From Akkermansia muciniphila (GTDB lineage Bacteria > Verrucomicrobiota > Verrucomicrobiia > Verrucomicrobiales > Akkermansiaceae): a stretch of 64,000 bases of DNA. The notes under the pieces are model-generated. The model was not told where the DNA came from. It was given only the letters and a program-made list of their open reading frames with translations, and ran no database searches. Made by a program: the position numbers and the translations under genes. The stretch is taken from positions 2,294,001 to 2,358,000 of the forward strand of contig NZ_CP156688.1 of the NCBI RefSeq assembly GCF_040616545.1. Reading direction: 5' to 3'. Positions 18,064 through 31,200 of this stretch are shown piece by piece; the first letter of the stretch is position 1, and every line of letters begins with the position of its first letter.

Positions 18064-19428
18064 TTATTGTGATGTGTCATCCTTGACAAAAAAACAACCG
18101 TCGGAGACACGGACTTTTAATTTTTCCCCGGGCTGGACCTGGCTCGTTTGGCGAATCAGCTGTTTTTGCCCGTTTTCTACCAGGGCGTACCCCCGGCGCA
18201 ACGTTTGCTCCGGGCTGTGGGCATCCACCCGGGCTTGAAGAAGAGCCAGTTGTGAAGCAAACTCAGCCATGCGCGCGGCGGCGGCATGGGCCAATCCTGC
18301 CCGGAGGGAATCCAGGAGCTGCATGCGTTCCCGGTTGCGGTGCGCCGGGTGGCGCATTTGGAGCTGGTGTTCCAGTTGGTTGATATGAAGTGTGTTCTGG
18401 AAAATGCGCGTGGCGGAGGCATTCAGCAGGGTCTCCTCCATGTCGTCCAGGCGCTGGGCATAGGGGGAAAGCAGGGAATCCGCATCCAGCAGTTTTCCAC
18501 GCAGGTAAACATCCAGTTTCAGCTTGGAACGCAACAGGGAATGCCGGGCGGAGGCGTGCAGGGACTGCTCCATCCTGGACAGTTTCCGGAGCCATTCGGG
18601 GCCGTCCGGCGTAGCCAGTTCCGCCGCGGCGGTGGGAGTGGGCGCGCGCAGGTCCGCCACAAAATCCGCAATGGTGAAATCCGTATCATGCCCCACGGCG
18701 GAAATCACGGGAACGGTGCATTCGTAAATCGCGCGCGCTACCGTTTCCTCATTGAAATTCCACAAGTCCTCAATGGAGCCGCCGCCGCGGCCCACAATAA
18801 GCACGTCCACGGGGGGCAGGCCGTTGAGGGCCGCGTGGGACCAGGCGCGGACCGCCGCGGCTATCTCATGCTCCGCTCCGGCCCCCTGCACGCGCACGGG
18901 CAGCAGATAGGCCTTCACCCATGGTGCGCGGCGTTCCAGCACATGGCGTATGTCCTGGATGACGGCGCCGGTGGGGGAGGTGATGATGCCGATGGCGCGC
19001 GGGAAGGCGGGGATGCCTTTTTTACGCTCCGCATCAAACAATCCCTCCCGCTGGAGTTTTTCCTTCAATTCCAGGAAACGGGCCTGCAAGTCCCCCTGTC
19101 CGGCGGCTTTCACCTGCCTGATGACCAGTTGAAGCTGCCCCCGGTCCGGATACACGGTGGCGCTTCCCAGCACATGGACCTTCATCCCTTCCTGGAGCCG
19201 TACGGGGCATTTGGAGGCCGCCGCCTTGAAGAAGGCGCAGAAGATTTCCGCCCCCTGTTCCTTCAGGGTGAAGTAAACGTGGCCGCTGGTGTGGTGCTTT
19301 ACGTTGCTGAGTTCCCCCACCACCCATTGGGTGCCCACGGCAATGCTCACCGTATCCCTCAGGCGGTAGACAAGCTGTTTAACCGTGATGGGCCTGGGGG
19401 CTGCGGGCGTTTCCTCCGGGAATTCCAT
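18064..19428 (-). CDS. xseA: Exodeoxyribonuclease VII large subunit
   Basis: 454 aa. Catalytic subunit of the single-strand exonuclease that cuts DNA to oligonucleotides. The N-terminal OB fold is clear (ITVKQLVYRLRDTVSIA…VVGELSNVKHHTSGHVYFTLK). The catalytic region has PRAIGIITSPTGAVIQDI, VGRGGGSIEDLWNFN and SAVGHDTDFTIADFVADLRAPTPTAAAE. The long helical C-terminal region is complete. The small subunit gene xseB is not adjacent. The start lies 3 bases after the stop of the synthetase gene, so the two are translationally linked. Confidence 0.95.
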   Translation of the reverse strand: MEFPEETPAAPRPITVKQLVYRLRDTVSIAVGTQWVVGELSNVKHHTSGHVYFTLKEQGAEIFCAFFKAAASKCPVRLQEGMKVHVLGSATVYPDRGQLQLVIRQVKAAGQGDLQARFLELKEKLQREGLFDAERKKGIPAFPRAIGIITSPTGAVIQDIRHVLERRAPWVKAYLLPVRVQGAGAEHEIAAAVRAWSHAALNGLPPVDVLIVGRGGGSIEDLWNFNEETVARAIYECTVPVISAVGHDTDFTIADFVADLRAPTPTAAAELATPDGPEWLRKLSRMEQSLHASARHSLLRSKLKLDVYLRGKLLDADSLLSPYAQRLDDMEETLLNASATRIFQNTLHINQLEHQLQMRHPAHRNRERMQLLDSLRAGLAHAAAARMAEFASQLALLQARVDAHSPEQTLRRGYALVENGQKQLIRQTSQVQPGEKLKVRVSDGCFFVKDDTSQ

Positions 19429-19431
19429 AAA

Positions 19432-21594
19432 TTATGGTTCAAAGGGGATGTTCAGCGCTTCATAAGCCAGCATCCTGCATTGCTTGATGTCCAGCTTGCC
19501 GGACGGCAGCACCGGAATGCGCTCCACGGGAATAATCTCCTTGGGGCACCACAGGGCCGGAAGCCCCTGGTCAATCAGGCCGTGCCTGATCAGGGTGCGC
19601 GCCTGGTGCACGTAATCCGTCACCAGCGTGGTGAGCAGGGCCACGGCCTCCCCCTTCACGGGGTCCGGAATGGTGACGACGGCTATGCGCCGTTCCTCGT
19701 CCGCCGGGTCCAGGTTCCAGATGTTCATGATGGCGGCCTCCAGCGCTTCATGGGGAACCATCTCCCCGCCTATCTTGGAAAAGCGGGAAATGCGGCCTTC
19801 AATCTTCAGGAAGCCGAATTCGTCCGCGGAGCCTATGTCCCCGGTTTTCAGCCATCCGTCCACGAAAATGTCCCGGTCCGCTTCAGGCCCTCCCAGGTAG
19901 CCGGGGAAAATATTCGGCCCTTTCAGCCAGATCATGCCGGACGTGGTGGAGGGCACCACGCGGCCCGTATGAGGGCTGGTGATGCGTATGGCTATGCCCG
20001 GCAGCAGGGCTCCCACGGAACCTTTCTTCATGCCGGGAATGAAGTCTCCGGCGGGGTTGGAGGGAGCCGGGTCAATGAAATTGACGGAGCAGACGGGGGA
20101 GGCCTCCGTCAGGCCGTAGCCTTCACACGGAATGGTGCCGAATTTCTCCCGGAAAGCGGCGGAAAGATCGTCCGGCAGCTTCTCCGCGCCCACAATCAGG
20201 TAGCGCACGGTTTTAAAGGTATCCGGCTCACACCGTTTCATGAAGCCGCGCAGGAAGGTGGGCGTGGTGACCACCAGGCTGATGCCGTACTGCTTGATCA
20301 GCGCGCCCAGGCGCTTGGCTTCCAGCGGGGAGGGGTAGGTAACCATGTCATATCCGCCGATCATGGGGTACCACAGCCCGATGGTGATGCCGAAGCAGTG
20401 GAACACGGGCAGGCTCCCCAGGAACCTGCTCTGCGGCGCGAGCGTGATGCGGGAGGAGCACTGGGAGATGTTGGAAAGCAGGTTGTGGTGGGTCAGCGGC
20501 ACGCCCTTGGGTTCTCCGGAGGAACCGGAGGTGAACATCAGCACGGCCTCGTCCGCGCCCGTGGGCGCGTCCAGCCCCAGCTTCCTGATCATGAACCCGG
20601 CGGTCAGGAACTTCATGGCCAGGCCCCAGCGTTTGGCGGAACTCTTGAGCAGGGGAATTTCCCTTTCCATGAAGATCAGGTCCCGCTGGGGGGGCCATGG
20701 GAAATTCTGAAGCTTGCGCATGAACGTGTCCGCCGTGATGAACCAGTCCACGCCGGATTGTTTTACGGAACTGGCAAAAGCACCTTCCGAGGCTGAATAA
20801 TTGAAATTCACCGGCGTTTTCCCGGCGAACAGGCAGCCCAGGTTGGCAATGGCCGCGCCCTTGCCGGGCGGCAGGATGATGCCCACCCGGCGGTTGGAGG
20901 TGATCTTTTTCAGCCGCTTGGCAAAGGCCACGGAAATGGCCAGCAATTGGCCGTAGGTCAGCGTAGTGTCGTCAATGCCGTCAATGACCCGGCAATCCGA
21001 ATGCTGCTTGAGGCTGCGGAACAGCAGGGCGGACAGGGAGCCGTGAAGCTGGGGCAGCGTGGCGTAAGCCTGGGCGGAGCATTCCAGCCAGGCGGAGGTC
21101 AGGCGCGGCGCCATTTCAGCGCCGGGGGCCAGCTTGGGGAGAATATGGATCTGGATATCCGCCTGGACGTCCGTATCCGCCTCCGCATCCAGCACGGAGC
21201 TGGTGTAAAAGCCCACGTAAACCGGTACGGGGGAAATGTGGAGCGCTTCCAGGGCCTTGATGACCCGCGGGGGAATCTGGCTGATGGAGCCCTTGATGTG
21301 CGCCACCGGGCCGGGAAGGAACACCACGCGCCTTCCTGCGTTAATGCGCTCCATGATAGCGGCGCGCAGGGCGATGGGATCGCTGGAGCCCGCCTGGAAC
21401 AGGATGCCGTCCGCCCTGGTGGATTCCAGATGGGCGGCGATGGATGTGTCCGGGGGCAGGCCTTCTTCCACCAGGTAGGTGATGCGCTCCCTGCCCAGTT
21501 CCTTTTCGAGCATAAGCAGGGTTTTGTGGGATGCCTTGTTGAAAATCAGCAGGTCGCCGGAGTCGGATAGATTGGAGGAACCGAAGATGGCCAT
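19432..21594 (-). CDS. AMP-forming acyl-CoA/acyl-ACP synthetase with a degenerate acyltransferase-like N-terminus
   Basis: 720 aa from the ATG at 21594 (MAIFGSSN); an ATG ten codons upstream is an alternative. From about residue 210 it is an ANL-superfamily adenylating enzyme: P-loop LMFTSGSSGEPKGVPLTHHN, then CEGYGLTEASPVCSVNF, GWLKTGDIGSADEFGFLKIEGR and a lysine motif LPSGKLDIKQCRML. The first ~200 residues recall the PlsC-type domain in Aas fusions (GRRVVFLPGPVAHIKG…SPVPVYVGFY), but I see no HxxxxD catalytic motif. In Aas proteins this pair recycles lysophospholipids; here the acyltransferase half is probably inactive or altered. It precedes xseA in an operon. Confidence 0.82.
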   Translation of the reverse strand: MAIFGSSNLSDSGDLLIFNKASHKTLLMLEKELGRERITYLVEEGLPPDTSIAAHLESTRADGILFQAGSSDPIALRAAIMERINAGRRVVFLPGPVAHIKGSISQIPPRVIKALEALHISPVPVYVGFYTSSVLDAEADTDVQADIQIHILPKLAPGAEMAPRLTSAWLECSAQAYATLPQLHGSLSALLFRSLKQHSDCRVIDGIDDTTLTYGQLLAISVAFAKRLKKITSNRRVGIILPPGKGAAIANLGCLFAGKTPVNFNYSASEGAFASSVKQSGVDWFITADTFMRKLQNFPWPPQRDLIFMEREIPLLKSSAKRWGLAMKFLTAGFMIRKLGLDAPTGADEAVLMFTSGSSGEPKGVPLTHHNLLSNISQCSSRITLAPQSRFLGSLPVFHCFGITIGLWYPMIGGYDMVTYPSPLEAKRLGALIKQYGISLVVTTPTFLRGFMKRCEPDTFKTVRYLIVGAEKLPDDLSAAFREKFGTIPCEGYGLTEASPVCSVNFIDPAPSNPAGDFIPGMKKGSVGALLPGIAIRITSPHTGRVVPSTTSGMIWLKGPNIFPGYLGGPEADRDIFVDGWLKTGDIGSADEFGFLKIEGRISRFSKIGGEMVPHEALEAAIMNIWNLDPADEERRIAVVTIPDPVKGEAVALLTTLVTDYVHQARTLIRHGLIDQGLPALWCPKEIIPVERIPVLPSGKLDIKQCRMLAYEALNIPFEP

Positions 21595-22110
21595 GAGAAA
21601 AATAGGTGGGGAAACTCGCTCCATTCATGATAGCAATTCGAGGTGCGGAGGGCAAGTAGGAAAGGCGCCCTCATTCCGGTTCCCGGCATCCATGAATAGC
21701 GGAAAAATACAGCCGCAGCGGAAGCATGTTTTTTATGGGAAGGATATTGTTTTTCATGGAACGGGCCGGAGGGCTCCCCGGAAACCACGGAAGCGGCTCC
21801 TGCCGCAGAACCCGCCCGGACCAGTCAGTTGGCGCCCCCAGCCACCTCTGGAAAGCCGGAATGACGGAAAGGAAAAGGAACCTGATGCCGGAAAAAAACA
21901 TCCATGAACCAAGGCGGATTTGAAATCCGGACGGGGCGGGAATGCTGTGCGGCCGGCAGCCGGAAAGGAGGATAAGGCATTCACGGGAATATACTTTCCA
22001 ATGCGTTAAATGGGATTTATTACCGAATTGCATGGATTGATTGGAGGGACAAACCAAAATAATTGGAAGAAAGGAAAACAAGGTAAAGCTTTGAAAACCC
22101 CACTTCCAGA
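21595..22110. other. Long intergenic stretch upstream of the first autotransporter
   Basis: No convincing gene. It contains the palindrome CGGATTT-G-AAATCCG at 21915-21929. That palindrome is the inverted partner of the one at 22118-22132. Confidence 0.5.
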
Positions 22111-22137
22111 TTGACACCGGATTTCAAATCCGATATT
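22111..22137 (+). promoter_or_regulatory. Candidate promoter/operator of the first autotransporter
   Basis: A perfect -35 box TTGACA (22111-22116) and a -10-like GATATT (22132-22137) enclose the perfect palindrome CGGATTT-C-AAATCCG (22118-22132). The spacing is 15, shorter than the usual 17. The same arrangement precedes the second autotransporter, which supports a shared regulator acting at the palindrome. Confidence 0.5.
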
Positions 22138-22216
22138 TCATTCATCTAATAGCATGTCTCATTTCTGCTAAAAGACCACGTCTTTCTCAATATATTTATA
22201 ATTAATTGTTTTCTTT

Positions 22217-25200
22217 ATGAAGCTGCATTTGCCCCTCAAGTTGTTGTCCGCTCTTCTTGCCTGTTGCGCCGTTTTGTCGGCATCCGTTCATGCGGAGCCC
22301 CTCACCATTACGACCAACCAGACTTTTGATACGGACGTTACCTGGAATGAGACCACGACGATTGGGGCGGATAACCTGACACTGACCATTGAGGCCGGAA
22401 AGACCGTCACCCAGGCGGAAGGGGCATTCAACATCGGAAACAACAGCCTGACCCTTACGGGCGGCGGCGTGTTCAAGATTGAAACGGCGGCTACCGTGAA
22501 AGTAGGGAGCGGCACCGTATCCAAAACCCTGACGATCGACAACGCCACGCTGGATTTAAGCTCTCCGGGAGCCAGCCTCAGCATGAAGGGGGATAATTAT
22601 ACACGCTACAAGGTAACCGTCACCAATGGCGGCGTGCTGCGCGTGGGGGAATATACGTATGACGGCGCGGGGCTGGGCTCCATGGCCGTCAATACGGATT
22701 ACTGGACCTTGAACAACGGGCGCCTGGAGATTACCAAGGCAACCGACGGAACCTTCGGGAACGGCTTGACGGTAGCGGCAGGCGGCGGCGCCGTGGAGGT
22801 GGTGAATGCCGGTAGCACTATGTCAATCACTGCTGACGACACTCATTATATTCAGCTGAATGGCACCCTGACCATTACCGGGGCAGGGAACATGACCACG
22901 GGCAATGACAATGTGTTCCGCGGAACCGGTCGTCTGGTCAAGGACGGTTCCGGAACACTGACCCTGGCCAACACCTCCTCCTTCACGGGCGGCGTGGAGC
23001 TGAAGGGGGGCACCCTCATTGTCAGCAATGCCTCCGGAATGGGGACCAACAAGAACCTGTCCGTGACGGGGAATGCGTCCATCGGCGGTATTTCCGCGGG
23101 CTACCAGGGGCTTTCCCTTGCCTCCGGCGTGAGCCTGGACGTCTCCGCCGTAGACAATAATGCCGGGCTGACCATGAATTCCGGCGTCTTGTCCCTGGCG
23201 GGGCAGAATACGATGACCGGCAACCTGAACCTGGGTGCAGCCGTGCAGATTGACGCCACCCACATGACGGTGAACGGCAATCCCCTCCTGGCCCTGAACG
23301 GCGCCCTGACGGTGAACGGCAGCCTGCTGCTGGGGAACAGTGACGGCGTAAGCTGGAGCGCAGGCACGTACAATCTGATCAATGCCACGGGCGGCATCAC
23401 CGGGGATTTGGCCAATACCATTCTGCTGGGGACCGAATACATCGGCAACTGGAGCACGACGGACAATATCCTGAAATTTGTCGTGGAGCAGGTTACGTCC
23501 CTGACCTGGACAGGCGGCGGAGACAATACGTGGACGGTGGGAGGAACGGGGAATTCCCCCTGGAATGCGGGGTTGCCCTTTGCCAACGGCAACGGAGTCG
23601 TCTTTGGAGACGTGGCCGGCAATGCGCCGCAGACCGTGAACATCTCCGGACAGGTTGATCCGGGCCTGATCGTCGTCAATGCGGAGACGACCAACTACAC
23701 GTGGACGGGGACCGGCTCCCTTGCGGGAAGTTCCAAGCTCCAGAAGACCGGCGCCGGAACCTTGTCCATCGCCACGGACAACGCCGGTTTTTCCGGAGAA
23801 GTTCTGCTGGGCGGCGGCACGGTGGAAATGCAGCATGCCGGAGCCCTAGGCACCGGTAACATCATCTTTAATGGAGGCGCGCTCAAGTACGGCGCGGGCA
23901 TGACGGCGGACATTTCCGGCCAGATCAAGACGGATGCCCTGGCTTCCAACTCCATTCTGGTGGACACGAACGGGAATGCCGTAACATGGGCCTCCCTGCC
24001 CGGATGGGCGGGTACCATCACCCGCACGGGGAACGGCAGCCTGCTGCTGGCGGCCGGCACTTACGGTGGCAAATTGACCAACAGCGGATCCGGTTCCCTG
24101 GTCATTGGAGCGGGGAATTCCTCCTTGAACGGAGGAATTAACGGCACCGTCACCAAGACGGGGACCGGAACCTTGACGTTAAGTCTTAATTCCTTCAATG
24201 CTTCGGGAGGAGGAACGCTGGTTGTGGAACAGGGTACCGTGATGCTTGCGGACGAAATCGGAACATGGAGCTCCAACCTGAACATTACGCTGGGGGAAAA
24301 TACCGTGATGGACGTAGTGGGCGCCAGAGCCAAGGTGACGGGCACAGGAACCCTTACCATGGGGAACGGCTCCACCCTGCATGTAAGGAACGGAAATGCA
24401 AACGGCGCGAATTTCGACATGAAAATCGTCCTGGATGCCGCGGGCGGATTTGTCTCTATCGGGGGCGCTATTTATGGAGACAATACTACTGTTTCATCCA
24501 CGCTTACCGGAACGGGCGGCCTCAAGATCATTTCCGATGCCGGGGCAAATGGCTGGAGTTTTAAAACGGGCTGGGTGAAGAATTCCTATGACGGCGACAC
24601 GGAAATAGCCGGAACCGGCAACCTGATTAAGCTGACGTACAATATAGGGGACGCTTCCGTCGTTTCCGGTCAGACCCTGACCCCGTGGGGGCAGGGCAAC
24701 GTAACGCTGGGCGGCAATGGAAAAGACGTCACCGTGACGTTCAGCAACCTGAATTCCAATACGGTGACGGGCGGCGTCTCCCTGGCCGGGGATATCACCC
24801 TGAAAGGGACGAATGCGGCTACGAAGCTGAGCATCTTTAACGGAGCCACCGTAAACGTAAACCTCAACGGCAAGGTGTCCGTGGAAACGTCCGGCACTGG
24901 AACGGCGACCATCTTGAGCGGGGACAGCCTCCAGATGCTCGGCGGCCTGGGCGGAACGGGAACGCTGGCAGTCACTACCCGCAACAATGCCGGAGCCCTG
25001 ACGCTGGGCGGGGACGTATCCGGATTTTCCGGAACGCTGAACCTTGCCGGAGCAAACCTTTACCTGAATGCGGATACGGCGCTTGCCGGAACGCTGAACG
25101 CTTCCACCGCCAAGGTGACGGCGCTGCGGAAGCAGAACGTGACCGGGACGCTGAACGCCGCCTCGCTGGCGGTTGACGGGAACGCCCTGAGCGCTGACGG

Positions 25201-28200
25201 AGCAGCGCTTACGGTGAGCAATCTGGCCCTGGGCGCGGATGCGGGCGTCAGCCTGGACATCAACGGGAATATCACCGCGGGGACTTATACGCTGGTTTCC
25301 TGGGGCAACCTGACGGCCGGAAACTTTGCGGATGCAGGGACGATGACCCTGACCGGAACGCTGGCCAGCCTGTACCAGGGGACCTTTAACGTGAACACCG
25401 GGGACAAGACGGTGACCGTCTCCGTCAGCATGGCGGACGGCGTGGTGGTCTGGGACGGCAATCCGATTGGCGCCGTGGACAATACGACGACCTACCTGTT
25501 TGACGGAACGCACACGGGAGTGGCTTCCCTGACGGGGGACGTGAATGCCAAGGCCATCTATTTCAACAACGGAGTGGGGCAGGATCTGGAGCTGACCAAC
25601 AACGGAGGCAAGCTTTCCGGGAACGGCACCATGACCAAGCTGGGGGAAGGCAAGGTGACCTTCAACAGCCCCAATAACGATTATTCCGGCGCGGTGAACA
25701 TCAAGGAAGGAACCGTTGCCGTGAAGGCGAATATGGCCCTGGGTACCGGAACGGTAACCGTGGACAGGACGGGACGCCTGGAAATAGGCGTAACGGGCGG
25801 AATTGCGGATATTCTGGGAGCTACCATGCCCACGATTAACGGAGGCACGATCGCCTTTGTCTCCGGCGGGGCCAACACGCTGGGGACCAATCTGGCCAAC
25901 GGCTCCGGCATTAATCTGGAAGTGGCGGGAGCCGGAACGGCCCTGACGGTTTCCACCGCCCAGACGAAAACCGCGCTGACCACGGTAGGTGAAGGAGCTG
26001 TTCTGAACCTCGGCAAGAACGGGGGCGGAGGAGAATCCATCCTTTACGGAAATCTGATAGTGAACGGGGGCACGCTGAATACCACCGCGGGCGATCCGTT
26101 CGGCTACAGCAACAACGGGAACTTCGGCACGCTGACTCTGAACAATGGCACCTGGAATGTTGGCGGCAGCAACACGACCATGGCCAATACCAGGATGGTG
26201 TTCAACAACAGCCGGGTTATCCTGAACATTCCCGGCGGAGGATTAAACGGCTTTGATTTGTTCAGCGGCACCAATACCATTGTGACGCAGCAGTCCGCTA
26301 CCGGAATGAGCGTCTTTTCCGTAGGTGAGGGGGCTCCCTCCACCGGGCAGGCGAATGCCCTGACCCTCCGCGGCGGTACGGCCATCTTTGACATAGCCCG
26401 CGGGAATTTTGCGCTGGATGATACCAACACGGCGGATTTGAAGCTGGATGTGGTCGTAGCCAAGGAAGACAGCGGCGCCAACCTGGTCAAACAGGGGAAC
26501 GGCGTGCTGCAGCTGAACAAGGCCAGCAGCTATACCAACCAAACCCTGATCAAGGAAGGGACCATCCTGTTAACGGGAGCGGGAACGCTTGGAACGGGAG
26601 CGGTTACGCTCGGCGGCAATGGGGACGCCTACCTCACCTATGCGGTGACCGGGGACCGGACGGTGGCCAACGCTATCAGCGGCAACGGAACCATCACGCA
26701 AAAGGGAGCGGGCAACGTCACGCTCAACGGTGCCAACACCTACACGGGAGCGACGAACGTGGAAGCCGGAACGCTTACGGCGGGAAGCGCCACGGCCTTT
26801 GGCACCAGCACGGTTTCCATCTCCTCCGGAGCCACGCTGGACATTGGCAACTACGCGGTCAACAACGCAGTCAATGTAAAAGCCGGTACGGCGGACGCGC
26901 TCTCCACGGGAGCCATCACCAGCAACGGCGGTTCCATCGGCAGCCTCACGCTTGGAAGCTACTCGCGCCTCAACGTCACCGGAGACATGGCTATGGCCGC
27001 AGGCTCTGCCTTCACCTTTGACATGACGGGACTGACGGCGGGAGGAAACGCCCTGGTGACGCTCACCGGGGGACTGACACTCACAGGAACGCACAACGTC
27101 ACCCTGAACAACTACGACACGCTCACCGATGCGGGAGACTACTCCCTGCTCACGGTGGGAAGCGGAACCCTCACGCTGGGCTCCTTCAACATCGGGGACC
27201 TCATCAATGACGCCCATCCGGAACTGACCTACACGCTGGGCCTCTCTGCGGACGGCAGAACACTGCAGCTCAAGATCGAATCCGCCGCAGACATGCTCAC
27301 CTGGAATGGAACGGCTGGAGCCGGAACGTGGAGCGCGGGCGACGTAAGCAACTGGACCTACGGGGGAAGCGGTTCCGCGCCGACGACCACGGACGGCCAG
27401 CCTCTGCTCTTTGACAATACGGCGGCCAACAAAACCGTCACCATCACGGGTGACGTAGCCCCGTCCTCCATCGTCGTCACCAACAGCGGCGCGGACAACA
27501 CCTATACCTTCCAGGGAGACGGGCACATTACGGGCGCTACCACCATCCTGACCAAGAGGGGGGACGGCACCCTGCAAATCCGCAATACGAACACCTACGG
27601 GGGCTCCACGTCCCTGGAAGGGGGCATCGTGGACATCAACGCGGATGGAGCGCTGGGAACGGGCTCCATCATCTTCGGCGGCGGCACGCTGCAGGCCTCC
27701 GGGGACGTGACGCTGACGCAAACCATGGTGCAGAAAAACGCCGGGGATTCCGTCAAACTGGCGGCCACGGGCGCCGGCACCACGCTGACGGTGGACACGG
27801 CCGGGCAGGACAGCTACCTGGGCCTCAACTGGAATATCTCCGGCAACGGCTCCGTGGCACTGGAGAACATCGCCAATACCAAGGTTCTCTCCGGAACCAT
27901 CACGGTGGCCGGCGGCTCCACCCTCAACCTCTCCGGAGGATCTGAAACTGCCCTCTCCGGCGTGCTCAAAAACATCGGCGGCACGCTCGCCAAAACGGAC
28001 GGAGGCTCCCTGCTCGTCAAGGCGGCCAACGGCAATGACGCTCTCAACGGCACCCTCAGCAATGCCGGAGGCAGCATCGTTCTCTCCGGCTACGGAGCGC
28101 CCACGGCCAACCGAACCATCACGGTCAACGGCACGCTGAATGCCGACCTGATCGACGTCACCTACGGCGTTACGCTGGACCTGAAGAAAGACCTTGATAT

Positions 28201-31200
28201 CGCTACGCTTCAGATCGGCGGCGGCACGATGGGCAGCAACACGCAAGCCTCCGCGGTCAACGTCAACACGGGCGTCACGCTTACCAGCGCCAGCGTCAAG
28301 CTGGGCGGGGCCAACGGCCAGGGAGCGCTCGCCGGCAACCTTAACATCAACGGCGGAACAGCCCTGCTGGGCGGCATCAGCCTGGAAAACGACTCCAACT
28401 CCGGCATTACGCTGACCGGCAATGGAACGCTCACGCTGGGCGGGGACATTACCGGGGCTTCCGGAACCCTTACGCTGGGTGAAGGAACGCTCAACTCCTC
28501 CGCAGCCTGGTCAACCTCTGCCGGAGTAGCGCTTAACGCCGCTTCCGGCAAGACCGCCACTGTGGACACCACGGGCGGGGACATCACCCTCAACGGAGCT
28601 ATCACCGGTTCCGGCAGTCTTCTGAAGACCGGTACGGGCACACTCACGCTCGGCAACGCCAGCGCGGGTTATACGGGCACTGTCACGCTCAACTCCGGCA
28701 CGCTTGCCCTCACGGCGGACGGCTACAAGGGAGCGCTTAACATCACCGGAGGCGCCCTCACGGGAGGAAACAACCACAAGGGAGCCAAAAACGTCACCGT
28801 CAACGCGGCTTCCGGCGTTACCTCCATCTCGCTGGGCGGCCTCTCCGGCTCCTCGCTTAAAACCATCAGCGTCACGGAAGCCGGAACGGTCATCAGCGGC
28901 ATCAGCGGCGCGGCCAGCCTGGATAGCGCCGGCCTCGTCGTAGGCGTAGGCAATGTCTCCAAGACCCAGGACCTGGCCGGAAGCGCTTCCATGATTCAGT
29001 TTGACGCGGACGGAACGCAGCTGGAAATTGAAACGCTCACCCTCACCCTCTCCGCCGACCTCATCAACGCCATGCAGGGCTGGGGAGCGGGAGACCGCAC
29101 CGCGTGGCTCAACCTCACCAACGGAGCGCTGGGCTACGGCACGGCCACCTTCAACCCGCTGCTGGAAACCCTCGGCTTTGCCGTCACGGGCATCAACGGA
29201 GGCTCCATCGGCATCACGGGCGACGCCACGCAAATCTACGCCGTGGGCAGCGAAGACAAAACCGTCTCCAGCAACTCGGAACTGGACCCGTACCGCGCGG
29301 TCATTGTGGACGGCAACCTGGCCCTCAACCTCCCGGGCGTGGACGATACGGCTGACGGCCTCACCATCAACAACCTCTCCGGAGCGGCCTCCGGCGTCAT
29401 CAACATCACCAGCACGAACGACAAGACGGCCTCCGTCATTCTGAACAACGAACTGCTGGGAACTGATCCCAATACGTCCGGCCCCGATACGAAATACTCC
29501 GGAACCATCAATGGCGGCACGGCCAACATCACCAAGACGGGAGAAGGCTCCCTGGAACTTGCCGGAGCCCTGAACACCAGCGGGACGCTGGAAATGCAGG
29601 ACGGCGGCCTTACGCTCTCCGGAACGGCGGACGTAGGCTCCATCAAGCTCAACTCCACCAACGCCGGTGACCTCTCTTCCCTGGACATCACCGGAAAGAC
29701 ACAAGCGGGAACGCTCACGGATGAAGGAAACGGAGGCAACCTCACCGTCGGGAAGAACGGAACGCTCACACTCACAGGAGCAGGTTCCGAACTCTCCAAC
29801 AGCACGGTCTCCGGAGCCGGGGTGCTTCAGGTGGCGGACAATGCCTCCCTGTCGCTCAACGGTACCTCCAAACTCGACGGCGTGCAGGTGGACCTGGACG
29901 GCAACGGAACGCTGGAACTCGCCAACGCGGCCAACACCATCTCCGGCCTGACGGGAAGCGGCGCGCTGAACAACGGCTCCGCGCTGGAAATCACCACCGC
30001 CGGGAATGCCCTGTATGAAGGCGCGCTCAGCGGAGAAGGCAGCATCACCATGAACGGCACGGGCACGCAGACCCTGAAGGGGAACGGTGCGATCGGCCAG
30101 GCCCTCAACGTCACCAAGGGGACGCTGGAATTGATGGGAGCGGAAGGCGGCAACGGCTCGGTCACCTACAAGAGCCTCACGGCGGGAAGCGGCGCCCATG
30201 TGCGCCTCAGCCCGGTAGGGGAAGGAGCCGGCGCAGTCAACACGACGCTCACCGTTGCCAACGGACTCAACCTGCAAAACTCCCATCTGGAACTGGTTAT
30301 CAATACCAACCGGGACGACCTCTTCTCCAGCCCCGTCATCACGGTGCAGGCAGGAGACGTCAACCTGAATGGCACCACCGTTTCCCTGGGAAGCCTGGGA
30401 GACTATGACGACCCGGCGGACCCGACGGCCAACCTCAACTTCACGCTCGTGGACGCGACGGGAGCCGGAACGGTCACCGCGGACGGAGCCACCATCGACC
30501 CCTCGGGCTACTTCGACTTCTACTACCAGGAATTCGGCATCCGGGCGGAAGGCGGCAAAATCGTCGTCACGGGCATGGTCAAAACGGACAACGCCTTCCT
30601 GGATGCGGCCAACACGGCCAACTCGCAAGCCGGAGCCAACCTCCTCTGGAATAGCCGCGGAGACGCCCCCAAGGGTACACAGCTGGGAGACCTGCGTGAA
30701 GCCGTCAGAAACGACATTCAATCCGGCAACGGCTCCCGGGCGGCCCGCTCCATGGCCGCCGCCGCGGGAAGTACGGTCAACGCACTGGGAACGGCGCAGA
30801 AAGACGCCCTTCGCGACCAGATGGGCTGGATACGCAACCGCACCACCCTGATGGGCGTCAACCCTGCCTACATCAACGAAGACCTCCCCTACTTCCACAT
30901 GTGGATGGAAGGAACGGGCTCCTACAGCAAGCTGGACACCAAGGGGGATGAAAGCGGCTACCAGCTCACCACCTGGGGCGGAACCGTCGGCATGGACGTG
31001 GACCTCAGCGACCACTTCACGATGGGAGCGGCCTTCACGGCCAACTACGGGGACCTGACGGCCAGCGCGGCGGACACGGCCGACGGCCACCTGGACAGCT
31101 ACTACGCCAACCTCTTCGGTCGCTACCAGAGCAAGAGATGGGCCCACACGCTCATCCTGACGGGCGGGTGGAACGACGCCAAGCTCAACCGGACGGTCAA

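Noticed and set aside
18286-20796. 836-codon open frame on the plus strand
   Set aside because: It lies antisense to xseA and the synthetase, both with clear family motifs; its translation is low-complexity (His, Gly, Gln rich) and has no start context.
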